A stretch of DNA of 64,000 nucleotides, taken from assembly GCF_002095385.1 (NCBI RefSeq), contig NZ_MIPP01000020.1, forward strand, positions 1 through 64,000, given 5' to 3'. The notes under the pieces are model-generated. The model did no database searches. It was not told the origin of the DNA and saw only the letters and a program-made list of their open reading frames with translations. The translations under genes were made by a program, and so were the position numbers. This DNA comes from Pantoea eucrina. Lineage in GTDB: Bacteria > Pseudomonadota > Gammaproteobacteria > Enterobacterales > Enterobacteriaceae. How positions within the stretch are numbered: position 1 is the stretch's first letter; the number at the start of each line of letters is the position of its first letter. Below are positions 41,929 to 51,404 of the stretch, piece after piece.

Positions 41929-42630
41929 ATGAATAAAATCCTGTTGGTAGATGACGACCGCGAATTAACTTCGCTGCTTAAAGAATTACTCGAAATGGAA
42001 GGGTTTGAAGTCATTGTAGCCAGCGATGGAGAGCAGGCACTTACTCTGCTGGACAGCTCTGTTGACCTGCTGCTGCTGGATGTCATGATGCCGAAGAAAA
42101 ACGGTATCGATACGTTGAAAGAGCTGCGTCAGCAGCATCAGACGCCGGTCATTATGCTGACCGCGCGCGGCAGCGAACTGGATCGCGTTCTGGGGCTGGA
42201 GCTGGGGGCGGATGACTACCTGCCTAAACCGTTCAACGACCGTGAACTGGTGGCGCGTATTCGTGCGATCCTGCGTCGTTCAAACTGGAGCGAGCAGCAG
42301 CAACAGCAGCACGATACCAGTTCGCCGACGCTTGAAGTCGACTGCCTGCGTCTGAATCCGGGGCGCCAGGAGGCGAGCTTCGATAACGAAACGCTCGATC
42401 TCACCGGCACCGAGTTCACGCTGCTTTACCTGCTGGCGCAGCATCTTGGCCAGGTGGTATCGCGCGAGCATCTCAGTCAGGAAGTGCTTGGCAAACGCCT
42501 GACGCCCTTTGACCGTGCCATCGATATGCATATCTCCAACCTGCGCCGCAAACTCCCTGAGCGTCGTGATGGCCATCCATGGTTCAAAACGCTGCGCGGA
42601 CGCGGCTATCTGATGGTTTCTGCATCATGA
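41929..42630 (+). CDS. cpxR: envelope stress response regulator CpxR
   Basis: OmpR-family response regulator. Receiver domain with acidic DDD (residues 8-10), phosphorylatable D51 (LLLLDVMMP), Thr/Ala in MLTARG and Lys in PKPF; C-terminal winged helix (LTGTEFTLLYLLAQHL, HISNLRRKL, TLRGRGYLM). The poly-Gln linker (SEQQQQQH, about residues 121-128) joins the domains. 233 aa. cpxA overlaps the stop codon (ATGA). Confidence 0.97.
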   Translation: MNKILLVDDDRELTSLLKELLEMEGFEVIVASDGEQALTLLDSSVDLLLLDVMMPKKNGIDTLKELRQQHQTPVIMLTARGSELDRVLGLELGADDYLPKPFNDRELVARIRAILRRSNWSEQQQQQHDTSSPTLEVDCLRLNPGRQEASFDNETLDLTGTEFTLLYLLAQHLGQVVSREHLSQEVLGKRLTPFDRAIDMHISNLRRKLPERRDGHPWFKTLRGRGYLMVSAS

Positions 42631-44003
42631 TAGGCAGTCTGACGACCCGCATCTTCGCCATCTTCTGGCTTACGCTGGCGCTGGTGTTGATGCTGGTCCT
42701 GATGGTGCCCAAGCTCGATTCGCGTCAGATGACCGCTCTGATGGAAAGCGAACAGCGGCAGGGCACCATGATTGAACAGCATGTGGAAGCGGAACTCTCT
42801 CAGGATCCGCCTAATGACCTGATGTGGTGGCGCCGGCTGTTTCGCGCTATCGACAAATGGGCGCCGCCGGGTCAGCGCCTGCTGCTGGTCACCAGTGAAG
42901 GCCGGGTCATCGGCGCACAGCACAATGAAATGCAGGTGATCCGCAACTTTATCGGTCAGTCAGATAACGCCGATCACCCGCAGAAGAAAAAATATGGCCG
43001 CGTTGAGATGGTTGGTCCCTTTGCCGTACGCGACGGTGAAGATAACTATCAGCTCTATCTGATCCGACCAGCCACCAGTTCTCAGCTCGATTTTATCAAC
43101 CTGTTATTCGACCGGCCGCTGCTGCTGCTGATTGTCACGATGCTGATTAGCTCTCCGCTGCTGCTCTGGCTGGCATGGAGCCTGGCTCGACCGGCGCGCA
43201 AGCTGAAATACGCGGCGGATGAAGTGGCCAGCGGCAATCTGCGTCAGCATCCTGAACTGGAGTCAGGTCCGCAGGAGTTTCTGGCGGCCGGATCCAGTTT
43301 TAATCAGATGGTCAGCGCGCTTGAGCGCATGATGACTGCCCAGCAGCGCCTGTTGTCCGACATCAGCCATGAGCTGCGCACTCCGCTGACGCGCCTCCAG
43401 CTGGCTACGGCTCTGCTGCGTCGTCGTCATGGCGAAGGGAAAGAGCTGCAGCGCATTGAGACCGAAGCGCAGCGGCTGGATGGCATGATCAACGATCTGC
43501 TGGTGCTGTCACGTACCCAGCATAAAAACGCCCTGGTCAGCGAGGCGATGAAAGCAAACCAGCTATGGAACGGCGTGCTGGAGGATGCGCGCTTTGAAGC
43601 GGAACAGATGGGTAAAACCATGGAAGTGCCCTATCCGCCTGGCCCGTGGCCGCTGTATGGCAACCCGCATGCGCTGGAGAGCGCTCTGGAGAACATCGTG
43701 CGCAATGCGCTGCGCTATTCTGATTCACACATCAGCGTGAGCTTCTCGGTGGATATTCAGGGCATTACCGTTCACGTGGATGATGACGGTCCGGGCGTCA
43801 GCGAAGAAGATCGCGAGCAGATTTTCCGCCCGTTTTATCGCACTGATGAAGCGCGCGATCGCGAGTCTGGCGGCACCGGGCTTGGGCTGGCGATTGTGGA
43901 GACGGCCGTACAGCAGCACCGCGGCTGGGTCAAAGCAGATAACAGCCCGCTGGGCGGGCTGCGCCTGACGCTCTGGCTCCCGCTATACTCTGCCCGCCAG
44001 TAA
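42627..44003 (+). CDS. cpxA: envelope stress sensor histidine kinase CpxA
   Basis: Inner-membrane sensor detecting envelope protein misfolding. Transmembrane segments near residues 7-29 and 164-185 flank a periplasmic sensor; HAMP follows, then the H-box [16 protein letters not shown]-box [10 protein letters not shown], and G boxes DDDGPGV and GTGLGLAIV. The ATG at 42627 overlaps cpxR by 4 bp and gives 458 aa; an in-frame start further upstream would run inside cpxR. Confidence 0.97.
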   Translation: MIGSLTTRIFAIFWLTLALVLMLVLMVPKLDSRQMTALMESEQRQGTMIEQHVEAELSQDPPNDLMWWRRLFRAIDKWAPPGQRLLLVTSEGRVIGAQHNEMQVIRNFIGQSDNADHPQKKKYGRVEMVGPFAVRDGEDNYQLYLIRPATSSQLDFINLLFDRPLLLLIVTMLISSPLLLWLAWSLARPARKLKYAADEVASGNLRQHPELESGPQEFLAAGSSFNQMVSALERMMTAQQRLLSDISHELRTPLTRLQLATALLRRRHGEGKELQRIETEAQRLDGMINDLLVLSRTQHKNALVSEAMKANQLWNGVLEDARFEAEQMGKTMEVPYPPGPWPLYGNPHALESALENIVRNALRYSDSHISVSFSVDIQGITVHVDDDGPGVSEEDREQIFRPFYRTDEARDRESGGTGLGLAIVETAVQQHRGWVKADNSPLGGLRLTLWLPLYSARQ

Positions 44004-44038
44004 TTTGTTATGCTTCGGCCCCTGATTGCGGGGGCCTT

Positions 44039-44512
44039 ATGCTGAACATTGTTTTATTCGAACCTGAAATACCACCCAACACCGGTAATATCATCCGCCT
44101 GTGCGCTAACACCGGCTTTCAGCTGCATCTGATTGAGCCGCTTGGCTTTGCGTGGGATGACAAACGGCTGCGCCGCGCCGGACTTGATTATCATGAATAT
44201 ACCGCGCTGAAAAAACACGCCAGCTACAGCGCTTTCCTCGCGTCTGAGGCGCCGCAGCGTCTGTTTGCCCTGACCACGAAAGGTACGCCAGCACACAGCG
44301 CCGTCAGCTATCAGGCCGGGGACTACCTGCTGTTTGGCCCGGAAAGCCGGGGCCTGCCCGCGGAAATCCTTGACGCCCTGCCTGCCGGACAGAAGATACG
44401 CATCCCGATGCGCGCCGAAAGCCGCAGCATGAATCTCTCCAATGCCGTATCAGTGGTGGTGTATGAAGCGTGGCGCCAGCTCGATTTCGCCGGCGCGCTG
44501 ATCAGAGATTAA
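44039..44512 (+). CDS. trmL: tRNA (cytidine/uridine-2'-O-)-methyltransferase
   Basis: SPOUT enzyme methylating the wobble ribose of tRNA-Leu isoacceptors. Trefoil-knot motifs [13 protein letters not shown] and [17 protein letters not shown]; the N-terminus [20 protein letters not shown] is diagnostic for TrmL (YibK). 157 aa. It marks the start of the block equivalent to E. coli 81 min, only 35 bp after cpxA. The 3' end overlaps cysE by 4 bp. Confidence 0.96.
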   Translation: MLNIVLFEPEIPPNTGNIIRLCANTGFQLHLIEPLGFAWDDKRLRRAGLDYHEYTALKKHASYSAFLASEAPQRLFALTTKGTPAHSAVSYQAGDYLLFGPESRGLPAEILDALPAGQKIRIPMRAESRSMNLSNAVSVVVYEAWRQLDFAGALIRD

Positions 44513-45324
44513 ATCCCGTCACCATATTCAAAACCGGCGCCGGTAAAATGCTGATCCATATCCATTGAGGGTTTATCGCTGGCGGGTTTGCCCACAATGC
44601 GCGCCGGAACGCCAGCGGCGGTGGTATGCGGGGGAACAGGCTGCAGTACCACCGAGCCGGCACCGATTTTTGCTCCGCGACCTACGTCTATGTTGCCGAG
44701 GATTTTAGCGCCGGCACCAATCATAACGCCTTCGCGAATTTTAGGATGGCGATCGCCGCTGGTTTTGCCGGTCCCGCCCAGCGTAACGGATTGCAGGATA
44801 GAGACATCATTTTCTACTACGGCCGTTTCGCCGATCACAATACCCGTAGCGTGATCCAGCATGATCCCGCGCCCGATACGGGCCGCCGGGTGAATATCAA
44901 CGGCGAAGGAAACGGAGATCTCATTTTGCAGATAGACAGCCAGCGCGCGGCGACCCTCTTTCCACAGCCAGTGGCCAATACGATAGGCCTGCAGCGCATG
45001 GAAGCCTTTCAGGTAGAGCAGCGGCGTAGAGTATTTGTCTACTGCCGGATCGCGCTGGCGTACGGCCTGAATATCATAGGCCGCTGAGACAATCATCTCC
45101 GGATCCTGACGATACGCTTCTTCAACAATTTCACGCACAGCGATAGCAGGCATAATCGGATTCGCCAGCTTGTTCGCCAGCATGTAGCTGAGCGCGCTGC
45201 CGAGATTTTCATGTTTCAGCAAAGTCGCGTGATAAAAGCTGGCCAGCATCGGTTCGCAATCTGCCAGCGCTCTGGCTTCTGCTTTGATATGGTTCCAGAC
45301 CAGTTCTAACTCTTCAGACGACAT
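44509..45324 (-). CDS. cysE: serine O-acetyltransferase
   Basis: First committed step of cysteine synthesis, acetylating serine. N-terminal helical trimerisation domain, then left-handed beta-helix hexapeptide repeats (about residues 140-240) with catalytic [10 protein letters not shown] and HPKI. The C-terminal tail ends in Ile (FEYGDGI), which in the family inserts into CysK to form cysteine synthase. 271 aa. A hairpin terminator precedes its start. Confidence 0.96.
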   Translation of the reverse strand: MSSEELELVWNHIKAEARALADCEPMLASFYHATLLKHENLGSALSYMLANKLANPIMPAIAVREIVEEAYRQDPEMIVSAAYDIQAVRQRDPAVDKYSTPLLYLKGFHALQAYRIGHWLWKEGRRALAVYLQNEISVSFAVDIHPAARIGRGIMLDHATGIVIGETAVVENDVSILQSVTLGGTGKTSGDRHPKIREGVMIGAGAKILGNIDVGRGAKIGAGSVVLQPVPPHTTAAGVPARIVGKPASDKPSMDMDQHFTGAGFEYGDGI

Positions 45325-45340
45325 TGCTGTTTACTCCCAT

Positions 45341-45362
45341 AAAAAAGCGCCGCAGAGGCGCT
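45341..45362 (-). terminator. hairpin terminator between gpsA region and cysE
   Basis: On the minus strand AGCGCC TCTGC GGCGCT followed by TTTTTTAT, ending 17 bp before the cysE start. It would stop or attenuate read-through from gpsA into cysE. Confidence 0.75.
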
Positions 45363-45389
45363 ACAGGTTGGTGTGCTGAGCATCCTGCT

Positions 45390-46409
45390 CTAGCCCGGGC
45401 TGTTTTCGTCCTTCCTTGCACGACCCAGTAAGCTTAATGCTGCCTCTCGCGCCGTTTTTTCGCAATACAGTACCTGATAAATCTGCTCGGTTATCGGCAT
45501 TTCAACGCCCATTCTCGCTGCCAGGGCTTTGACTTCTTTGGTATTTCTGTAGCCTTCTACAACTTGTCCGATAATGCGTTGCGCCTCTTCAACGCTCTCG
45601 CCCTGACCCAGCATCATGCCAAAACGGCGATTGCGTGACTGGTTATCGGTGCAGGTCAGCACCAGATCGCCCAGTCCTGCCATGCCCATAAACGTTACCG
45701 GATCGGCACCCAGCGCCGCGCCCAGACGGCTCATCTCTGCCAGGCCACGGGTGATCAGTGCGGTACGTGCGTTAGCGCCGAAGCCGATACCGTCTGAGAT
45801 GCCGGCACCGATAGCAATAACGTTTTTAACGGCCCCGCCCAGCTGAACACCGGTAAAATCGGCGTTGTTATAAACGCGGAAGCTTTTGCCGCAGTGCAGC
45901 TTCTGCTGCAGATCGTCAGCAAACTCCGCATCGGTCGCCGCAAGTGCGATAGCGGTAGGTAAACCGGCGGCCAGCTCTTTGGCAAAAGTAGGCCCGGAAA
46001 TTACCGCCAGCGGAATAGCGTCGCCCAGGATCTCCCGCGCAACGTCCTGCAGCAGACGGCCGGTCTCTTTTTCCAGGCCTTTGGTAGCCCAGACAACACG
46101 GGAATCGATACGCAGGTAAGGTTTAATCTGCTGCAGCACGTCGCCAAAAACATGGCTCGGTACTACTACCAGCAGATCGCGGCTCGCGCGAACCACCTGG
46201 GCGAGATCGGCTTCAGGGATCAGATTATCGGGAAAAGGAACATCGGGCAGGAAAGCGGTGTTACAGCGGTCAGCCTGCAGGCGGGCGACGCTTTGCGGAT
46301 TGTGGCCCCAGAGCAGAACCGGATGCCCGTTGCGAGCCAGCGTGATAGCGAGAGCGGTGCCGTACGAGCCGGCACCGAGTACGCTGATAGACGCGTTATC
46401 TGTTGTCAT
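45390..46409 (-). CDS. gpsA: sn-glycerol-3-phosphate dehydrogenase [NAD(P)+]
   Basis: Makes sn-glycerol 3-phosphate from DHAP for phospholipid synthesis. N-terminal Rossmann loop [10 protein letters not shown], catalytic-region [13 protein letters not shown], and KRGLAEM-like [11 protein letters not shown]. 339 aa. Its start overlaps the secB stop by one base (TGATG), implying coupled translation. Confidence 0.97.
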   Translation of the reverse strand: MTTDNASISVLGAGSYGTALAITLARNGHPVLLWGHNPQSVARLQADRCNTAFLPDVPFPDNLIPEADLAQVVRASRDLLVVVPSHVFGDVLQQIKPYLRIDSRVVWATKGLEKETGRLLQDVAREILGDAIPLAVISGPTFAKELAAGLPTAIALAATDAEFADDLQQKLHCGKSFRVYNNADFTGVQLGGAVKNVIAIGAGISDGIGFGANARTALITRGLAEMSRLGAALGADPVTFMGMAGLGDLVLTCTDNQSRNRRFGMMLGQGESVEEAQRIIGQVVEGYRNTKEVKALAARMGVEMPITEQIYQVLYCEKTAREAALSLLGRARKDENSPG

Positions 46410-46873
46410 CAGGCATCCTGACGTGGCGCTTCGCCTTCACCTTGCTGCTGCAGGTAGTTCATGAACAGCGCATCGAAGTTAACCGGAGCCAGATTGAGCT
46501 GCGGGAACGTACCGCGTGAAACCAGGCTGGTCACGCACTCACGTGCGTAAGGGAACAGAATGTTCGGGCAGTATGCGCCAAGGCAGTGCGCCATCTGCGT
46601 GCCATCAATACCGCTGATGGTAAAGATACCCGCCTGCTGTACTTCGCACAGGAATGCGGTCTCTTCGCCTACGGTTGCGGTTACCGTCACGCGCAGCACC
46701 ACTTCATACACTTCATCAGCCAGCTGAGAAGAGGCGGTATCCAGATCCAGTTTGACTTCCGGCTCCCACTCTTTCTGAAAAACCTGTGGTGCGTTTGGCG
46801 CTTCAAAAGAGACATCTTTGGTATAAACGCGCTGGATCTGGAACTGCATTTCGTTGGTGCTTTGTTCTGACAT
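46409..46873 (-). CDS. secB: protein-export chaperone SecB
   Basis: Tetrameric cytosolic chaperone handing unfolded preproteins to SecA. Family motifs [19 protein letters not shown] and [19 protein letters not shown] with the acidic SecA-contact face; [13 protein letters not shown] near the C-terminus. 154 aa. Part of the yibN-grxC-secB-gpsA unit. Confidence 0.97.
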   Translation of the reverse strand: MSEQSTNEMQFQIQRVYTKDVSFEAPNAPQVFQKEWEPEVKLDLDTASSQLADEVYEVVLRVTVTATVGEETAFLCEVQQAGIFTISGIDGTQMAHCLGAYCPNILFPYARECVTSLVSRGTFPQLNLAPVNFDALFMNYLQQQGEGEAPRQDA

Positions 46874-46913
46874 GTTACTAAGTCCTTAAGTGATAATTAT
46901 CAGTGCAGAAGAG

Positions 46914-47168
46914 TTAAGCCTGAAGCAGAGGATCGAGTCCCTGACGCCCGTCCAGCGCGTAGAGATCGTCACAACCACCGATGTGCTGAGCGTCGATAAA
47001 AACCTGCGGCACCGTGGTGCGGCCACTGCGCCGGATCATCTCTTCACGTTTCATTGCGTCCCCATCAATAGGGATCTCCTGATAAGAAACGCCTTTCTGA
47101 TCCAGTAACGCCTTTGCACGATGGCAGTATGGGCAGGTTACTTTGGTGTAAATCTCAACATTAGCCAT
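46914..47168 (-). CDS. grxC: glutaredoxin 3
   Basis: Dithiol glutaredoxin using glutathione. CPYC active site at residues 12-15, cis-proline TVPQVFI and GGCDDLYAL glutathione-binding region. 84 aa. Between yibN (18 bp) and secB (40 bp). Confidence 0.96.
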   Translation of the reverse strand: MANVEIYTKVTCPYCHRAKALLDQKGVSYQEIPIDGDAMKREEMIRRSGRTTVPQVFIDAQHIGGCDDLYALDGRQGLDPLLQA

Positions 47169-47186
47169 GCGGAATACCTCAGATGA

Positions 47187-47618
47187 TTATTTACCGCGAA
47201 CCAGCGGCAGGTTTTCGCCACTCCAGCCGCTGACGCCATCTTTCAGGACAGCGACATGTTCAAAGCCTGCTGCGCTCAGCGTTGCTGCTGAATCGCCCGC
47301 GCTCTGACCGGTGGCACATACCACAATTATGGGCTGCGACTTGTGCTTTTCCAGCTCGCCGAAGCTGCCTTTTTTAATATCTGCTGCTGCTACGTTAACC
47401 GCGCCGGAAATATGTCCCTTGCGATAATCGTCGCGTGAACGCACGTCTACTACCACCGCGTTCTCTTTATTAATCAGATGGGTCGCTTCGCCACGGCTGA
47501 TGGTTTTTACCTTAGAGAACATCCCTTTAACGGTGGTCACAATCACCAGAATAAGTAAAACGACCCATGCCAGACTAAGGATGGGGTGATTGCTTGCAAA
47601 CTGCATGATTTCTTGCAT
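47187..47618 (-). CDS. yibN: membrane-anchored rhodanese-like protein YibN
   Basis: One N-terminal transmembrane helix (about residues 12-31) and a cytoplasmic rhodanese domain ([20 protein letters not shown] ... [15 protein letters not shown]). The loop that holds the rhodanese nucleophile reads [10 protein letters not shown], so a cysteine is present. The ATG at 47618 gives 143 aa, the family size; a frame extension upstream does not match. No enzymatic function is proven. Confidence 0.92.
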   Translation of the reverse strand: MQEIMQFASNHPILSLAWVVLLILVIVTTVKGMFSKVKTISRGEATHLINKENAVVVDVRSRDDYRKGHISGAVNVAAADIKKGSFGELEKHKSQPIIVVCATGQSAGDSAATLSAAGFEHVAVLKDGVSGWSGENLPLVRGK

Positions 47619-47867
47619 GAGAGGTAACGACTCCAGACCGGGCTTATAAGCTAAAACAAGGGTTCTGAGTATACCTGCGCCACTTCGCATGTACAGTCGC
47701 GATGCGGGCAGAGATACGATTTGTGCGTCATTTTCCAAAAAAAATGTTTTAATCGCAAAATTCAGACAATGTTTATCGCGCTAAGCTTTAAAGCGACACG
47801 TTTCGTAATCTAAAAGCTGGCCGGGATAACTGGTAAGCGGCTGTTCATCGTGGAATAATTATCAACT

Positions 47868-49169
47868 ATGAAGGGAAAAGCGCGCATTACACCTACAAGG
47901 ACTCATTACAACGGCCCGGCTTCTCAGCTGGTATTCCGCTGGTCCCCCCTCTCCCTCAGCCTGCTGTGTGCGGGTATTTTTTTGCTGCCTGTTACCGGTT
48001 ACAGCGCTGACGACAATAAAGCGCAGCTAAAAACCATTCAGCAAAGTATCGCGGAAAAAGAGAAGAGCGTTAAAGCTCAGAAAGTCGAGCGCAGTAAACT
48101 GCTCGATCAGCTCCGAAGCCAGGAGAAGATTATTGCCCAGGCGAGCCGTCAGCTACGCGAAACGCGCAATAGCTTAAGCACGCTCGACAAAGAGGTTGCT
48201 CAGCTTACCGCCTCTATCTCCCGCCTTGAAAAGCAGCAGACGCAGCAGGAAAGCCTGCTGGCGCAGCAGCTCGACGCCGCTTTTCGCCAGGGGCAGCATA
48301 ATGGTGTACAGCTGCTGCTGGGCGGCGCAGAAGCGCAGCGCAGTGAACGCATCCTGGCCTATTTTGGTTACCTCAACGCCGCGCGGCAAAAAAATATCGA
48401 TGAGCTGCGGCAGACCCGGCAGCAGCTGGCTGAGCAGCGTCTGACCATGCAGAGCAAACAGCAGCAGCAAAAAAATCTGCTCGTTCAGCAGCAGGCGCAG
48501 CAAAGCAAACTGGAAAACGCCAGCGCCGCCCGCAAAAAGACCCTCTCCGCGCTGGAGAATGCGCTGGAAAAAGATCAGGCAGACCTGGTTGAAATGCGTC
48601 AGAACGAAAGCCGTCTGCAGGATAAAATTGCCAAAGCAGAGCGCGAAGCGCGTCAGCGGGCCGAGCGCGAGGCGCGTGAAGCCGAGAAGGTGCGCCAGCG
48701 TCAGGCGCAGGCCAAAGCGAAAGGCTCCAGCTATGCCCCCACGCAGAGCGAGCGTGAGCTGATGGCGCGTACCGGCGGACTGGGGCGCGCAGGCGGCCAG
48801 GCTTTCTGGCCGGTACGCGGCAGAATTGAACACCGCTTCGGTGAGGCGATGCAGGGTGAGCTACGCTGGAAAGGACTGGTAATCGACGCACCGGAAGGCA
48901 CCGAAGTGAAAGCGATTGCGGATGGACGGGTACTGATGGCCGACTGGCTGCAGGGCTACGGGCTGGTTGTGGTACTGGAGCACGGTAAAGGCGATATGAG
49001 CCTGTACGGCTATAACCAGAGCGCACTGGTAAGCGTCGGTGCACAGGTCAAAGCTGGTCAGCCGGTGGCGCTGGTAGGCACCAGTGGCGGCCGCGGTACG
49101 CCGTCGCTCTATTTTGAGATCCGCCGTCAGGGCAAAGCTGTTAACCCACTACCGTGGTTAGGAAGATAA
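47868..49169 (+). CDS. envC: murein hydrolase activator EnvC
   Basis: Periplasmic activator of amidases AmiA and AmiB at the septum, under FtsEX control. Signal sequence near residues 25-45 (LSLSLLCAGIFLLPVTGYSA), long coiled coil (about 50-290, Gln/Glu/Arg-rich), then a degenerate LytM domain (VRGRIEHRFGEAMQGELRWK ... SLYFEIRRQGKAVNP) lacking the metal-ligand set, as in EnvC. 433 aa, some 14 longer than E. coli, with an extended N-terminus that may mean a later true start. No gpmM precedes it. Confidence 0.93.
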   Translation: MKGKARITPTRTHYNGPASQLVFRWSPLSLSLLCAGIFLLPVTGYSADDNKAQLKTIQQSIAEKEKSVKAQKVERSKLLDQLRSQEKIIAQASRQLRETRNSLSTLDKEVAQLTASISRLEKQQTQQESLLAQQLDAAFRQGQHNGVQLLLGGAEAQRSERILAYFGYLNAARQKNIDELRQTRQQLAEQRLTMQSKQQQQKNLLVQQQAQQSKLENASAARKKTLSALENALEKDQADLVEMRQNESRLQDKIAKAEREARQRAEREAREAEKVRQRQAQAKAKGSSYAPTQSERELMARTGGLGRAGGQAFWPVRGRIEHRFGEAMQGELRWKGLVIDAPEGTEVKAIADGRVLMADWLQGYGLVVVLEHGKGDMSLYGYNQSALVSVGAQVKAGQPVALVGTSGGRGTPSLYFEIRRQGKAVNPLPWLGR

Positions 49170-50072
49170 GTGCTGTTTTTATCCCGAACGTTACCCGCTC
49201 TGCTATGCGGCTCGCTTCTGAGTTTCAGCGTGCAGGCGGCAAAATTAGCGATTGTCATTGATGATTTTGGCTACCGTCCCACCGAAGAGAACAAAGTGCT
49301 GGCGATGCCGGCAGCCATCTCTGTTGCCGTACTGCCCAACGCCCCGCATGCGCGTGAGATGGCAACCAAAGCCCATCAGCGCGGTCATGAAGTATTGATT
49401 CACCTGCCGATGGCGCCGCTCAGCAAACAGCCGCTGGAAAAAGATACCCTGACGCCGGAGATGAGCAGCGACGAAATCGCCCGTATTATCCGTGAAGCCA
49501 GCGGTAAAGTTCCCTACGCGGTTGGCCTGAACAATCATATGGGCAGTAAAATGACCTCCAGCCTGCCTGGCATGCAGAAAGTGATGCAGGTGCTGAATCA
49601 CTACAACTACTATTTTCTCGACAGCATGACCATCGGCAATAGTCAGGCCGTTGCAGCGGCGCAGGGCACGCAGGTCAAAGTCGTGAAACGCCGCGTGTTT
49701 CTTGATGATAATCAAAATGAAGCGATGGTACGACAGCAGTTTACCCGGGCGGTTAAGCTGGCACAGCGGGACGGGTTTGCTATCGCTATCGGCCATCCGC
49801 ACCCGACAACAGTGCGCGTGCTGCAGCAGATGCTGCCTTCCCTTCCGGCTGATATTACGCTGGTTACGCCAGGACAGCTGCTGAATGAGCCGCTGCGTCA
49901 CAGCGCAAAACCTGCTGCAGCCTCTCCGGCTAAACCCGCCAGCGTGCGCTTCCGCGCGCCTGCCATCTGTAAAGTCAGTGCCGCGCCAGTGCCGCAGCAG
50001 CGGGCAGTGGAAATTATCGGCGAAGGCCTGATGCAGAACCCTTTCATGCTCAAACTGAAAGCGCTGTTTTAA
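49170..50072 (+). CDS. yibQ: divergent polysaccharide deacetylase family protein YibQ
   Basis: Periplasmic protein with a signal peptide (residues 1-23) and a divergent polysaccharide deacetylase (DUF610) fold: VIDDFGYRP, GLNNHMGSKMT and IGHPHPTT carry the conserved Asp/His positions. GTG start directly after the envC stop. 300 aa with a Pro/Ala-rich C-terminal extension. Enzymatic role unproven. Confidence 0.9.
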   Translation: MLFLSRTLPALLCGSLLSFSVQAAKLAIVIDDFGYRPTEENKVLAMPAAISVAVLPNAPHAREMATKAHQRGHEVLIHLPMAPLSKQPLEKDTLTPEMSSDEIARIIREASGKVPYAVGLNNHMGSKMTSSLPGMQKVMQVLNHYNYYFLDSMTIGNSQAVAAAQGTQVKVVKRRVFLDDNQNEAMVRQQFTRAVKLAQRDGFAIAIGHPHPTTVRVLQQMLPSLPADITLVTPGQLLNEPLRHSAKPAAASPAKPASVRFRAPAICKVSAAPVPQQRAVEIIGEGLMQNPFMLKLKALF

Positions 50073-50174
50073 AGCAGCGGTGTGGGCCACCGCACCGCTG
50101 ACATTCACATTGCAGCCAGAAAGTTTATACTCTTGCCGGAAAACTCACGGCACAGAACAAGGACATCAGCAGGA

Positions 50175-51404
50175 ATGACGCCGCATAAACGAAAAATTCT
50201 ACTGCTTGATAATGGTCGCGAGTGGGGCGGCGGCACGAATAGCATGCTGGAATTACTGAAGCGGATCGATCGTAACCAGTTCGATATTACCTGCTGCTTT
50301 TATCATAATTATTCGCGCGGCAATAACGAAACCATTGAGCAAATTCTTGGATCGTTAACGATTCCGGTGACGTTTATTCCGCAGCGCAGACAACCTCTCT
50401 GGGCAAAAATCAGCAAAGAAATAGTCCGCACGCTGCTTTTTTTCAGCAAAGAGAGCAGAAAAAAAGCGATTCATTTTGTGGATCGCCGATGGCGTATTAT
50501 CCCGAACGCGCACAAGATTGGCGCGCTTCTGCAATCCGGGCAGTTTGACCTGCTTTATATGAATAATCAGCCCAGTACCAACACTGAAGGCTATCTGGCA
50601 GCCCGCCCGCTTAATATTCCGGTGGTTCAGCACTGCCGTATTGACCCGGTACTGAATCGCCAGCTGGTCGCGATGCTGAACCGGGACTGTGAGGCGATTA
50701 TCTGCGTTTCGCACGGTGTCAGTCATACGCTGCAGCGTCATGGTGTCCATCAGCATCTCTGTCATACCGTCAGCAATGCCATCGATATCCACCAGCCGTT
50801 ACCCGATCGTACCGCGGTTCGTCAGGCGCTGCAGATTGCCCCGGAAACCTTTGTGTTTGGCTCTATTGGGTCACTGATAGCGCGTAAAGCCAATCACCAT
50901 ACGCTGAGCGCACTGGGCCGGTTTCACCGCCTTTACCCTCACGCTGACTGGAAAATGCTGATTGTCGGTACCGGTCCGGAACAGGCTAACCTTGCACAGC
51001 TGGCAGAAAAAGAGCAGATTGCTGACCGCATCGTTTTCACCGGTTTTAAAAATAATGCGCTGGATTTTCTGGCCGCGTTCGACACGTTCATACTGGCCTC
51101 GCAAAGTGAAGGCTTACCCCGCGTGGTGCTTGAAGCGATGCTGGTCAATACTGCCGTTATCGGATCGCGGGTAACCGGGACAGCTGAGCTGATTGAACAC
51201 AACCAGACCGGTCTGCTGTTTGAATATGGTGATATTGCAGAGCTGACACAGCAGCTGATCGCTCTGTGGGAGAACAGAGAATTACGTCAGAAATTAACCG
51301 ACACGGCTGCCGGAAAGGTACGCGAACATTACGCTATTGAAAACTATATTCAGGGCGTAGAAACGGTTCTGGCTAATGTTATTCAGGAAAAGAGTCATGC
51401 TTAA
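50175..51404 (+). CDS. GT4-type glycosyltransferase, first of a pair
   Basis: Predicted cytoplasmic GT-B glycosyltransferase, 409 aa. The N-terminal half opens with LLLDNGREWGGGTNSMLELL; the C-terminal GT4 donor domain shows IGSLIARKANHHTLSALGRF, IVGTGPE, and the EX7E-like SQSEGLPRVVLEAM with VTGTAELIEHNQTGLLF. The ATG at 50175 is preferred over an in-frame upstream start; AAGGA lies 12 bases before it. It sits where E. coli has waaH, between yibQ and tdh, suggesting a cell-surface or LPS decoration role. Donor and acceptor are unknown. Confidence 0.85.
   Translation: MTPHKRKILLLDNGREWGGGTNSMLELLKRIDRNQFDITCCFYHNYSRGNNETIEQILGSLTIPVTFIPQRRQPLWAKISKEIVRTLLFFSKESRKKAIHFVDRRWRIIPNAHKIGALLQSGQFDLLYMNNQPSTNTEGYLAARPLNIPVVQHCRIDPVLNRQLVAMLNRDCEAIICVSHGVSHTLQRHGVHQHLCHTVSNAIDIHQPLPDRTAVRQALQIAPETFVFGSIGSLIARKANHHTLSALGRFHRLYPHADWKMLIVGTGPEQANLAQLAEKEQIADRIVFTGFKNNALDFLAAFDTFILASQSEGLPRVVLEAMLVNTAVIGSRVTGTAELIEHNQTGLLFEYGDIAELTQQLIALWENRELRQKLTDTAAGKVREHYAIENYIQGVETVLANVIQEKSHA

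Noticed and set aside
49245-50108. 287-codon open frame antisense to yibQ
   Set aside because: No family resemblance; yibQ in the sense direction carries clear motifs and continues the envC operon.
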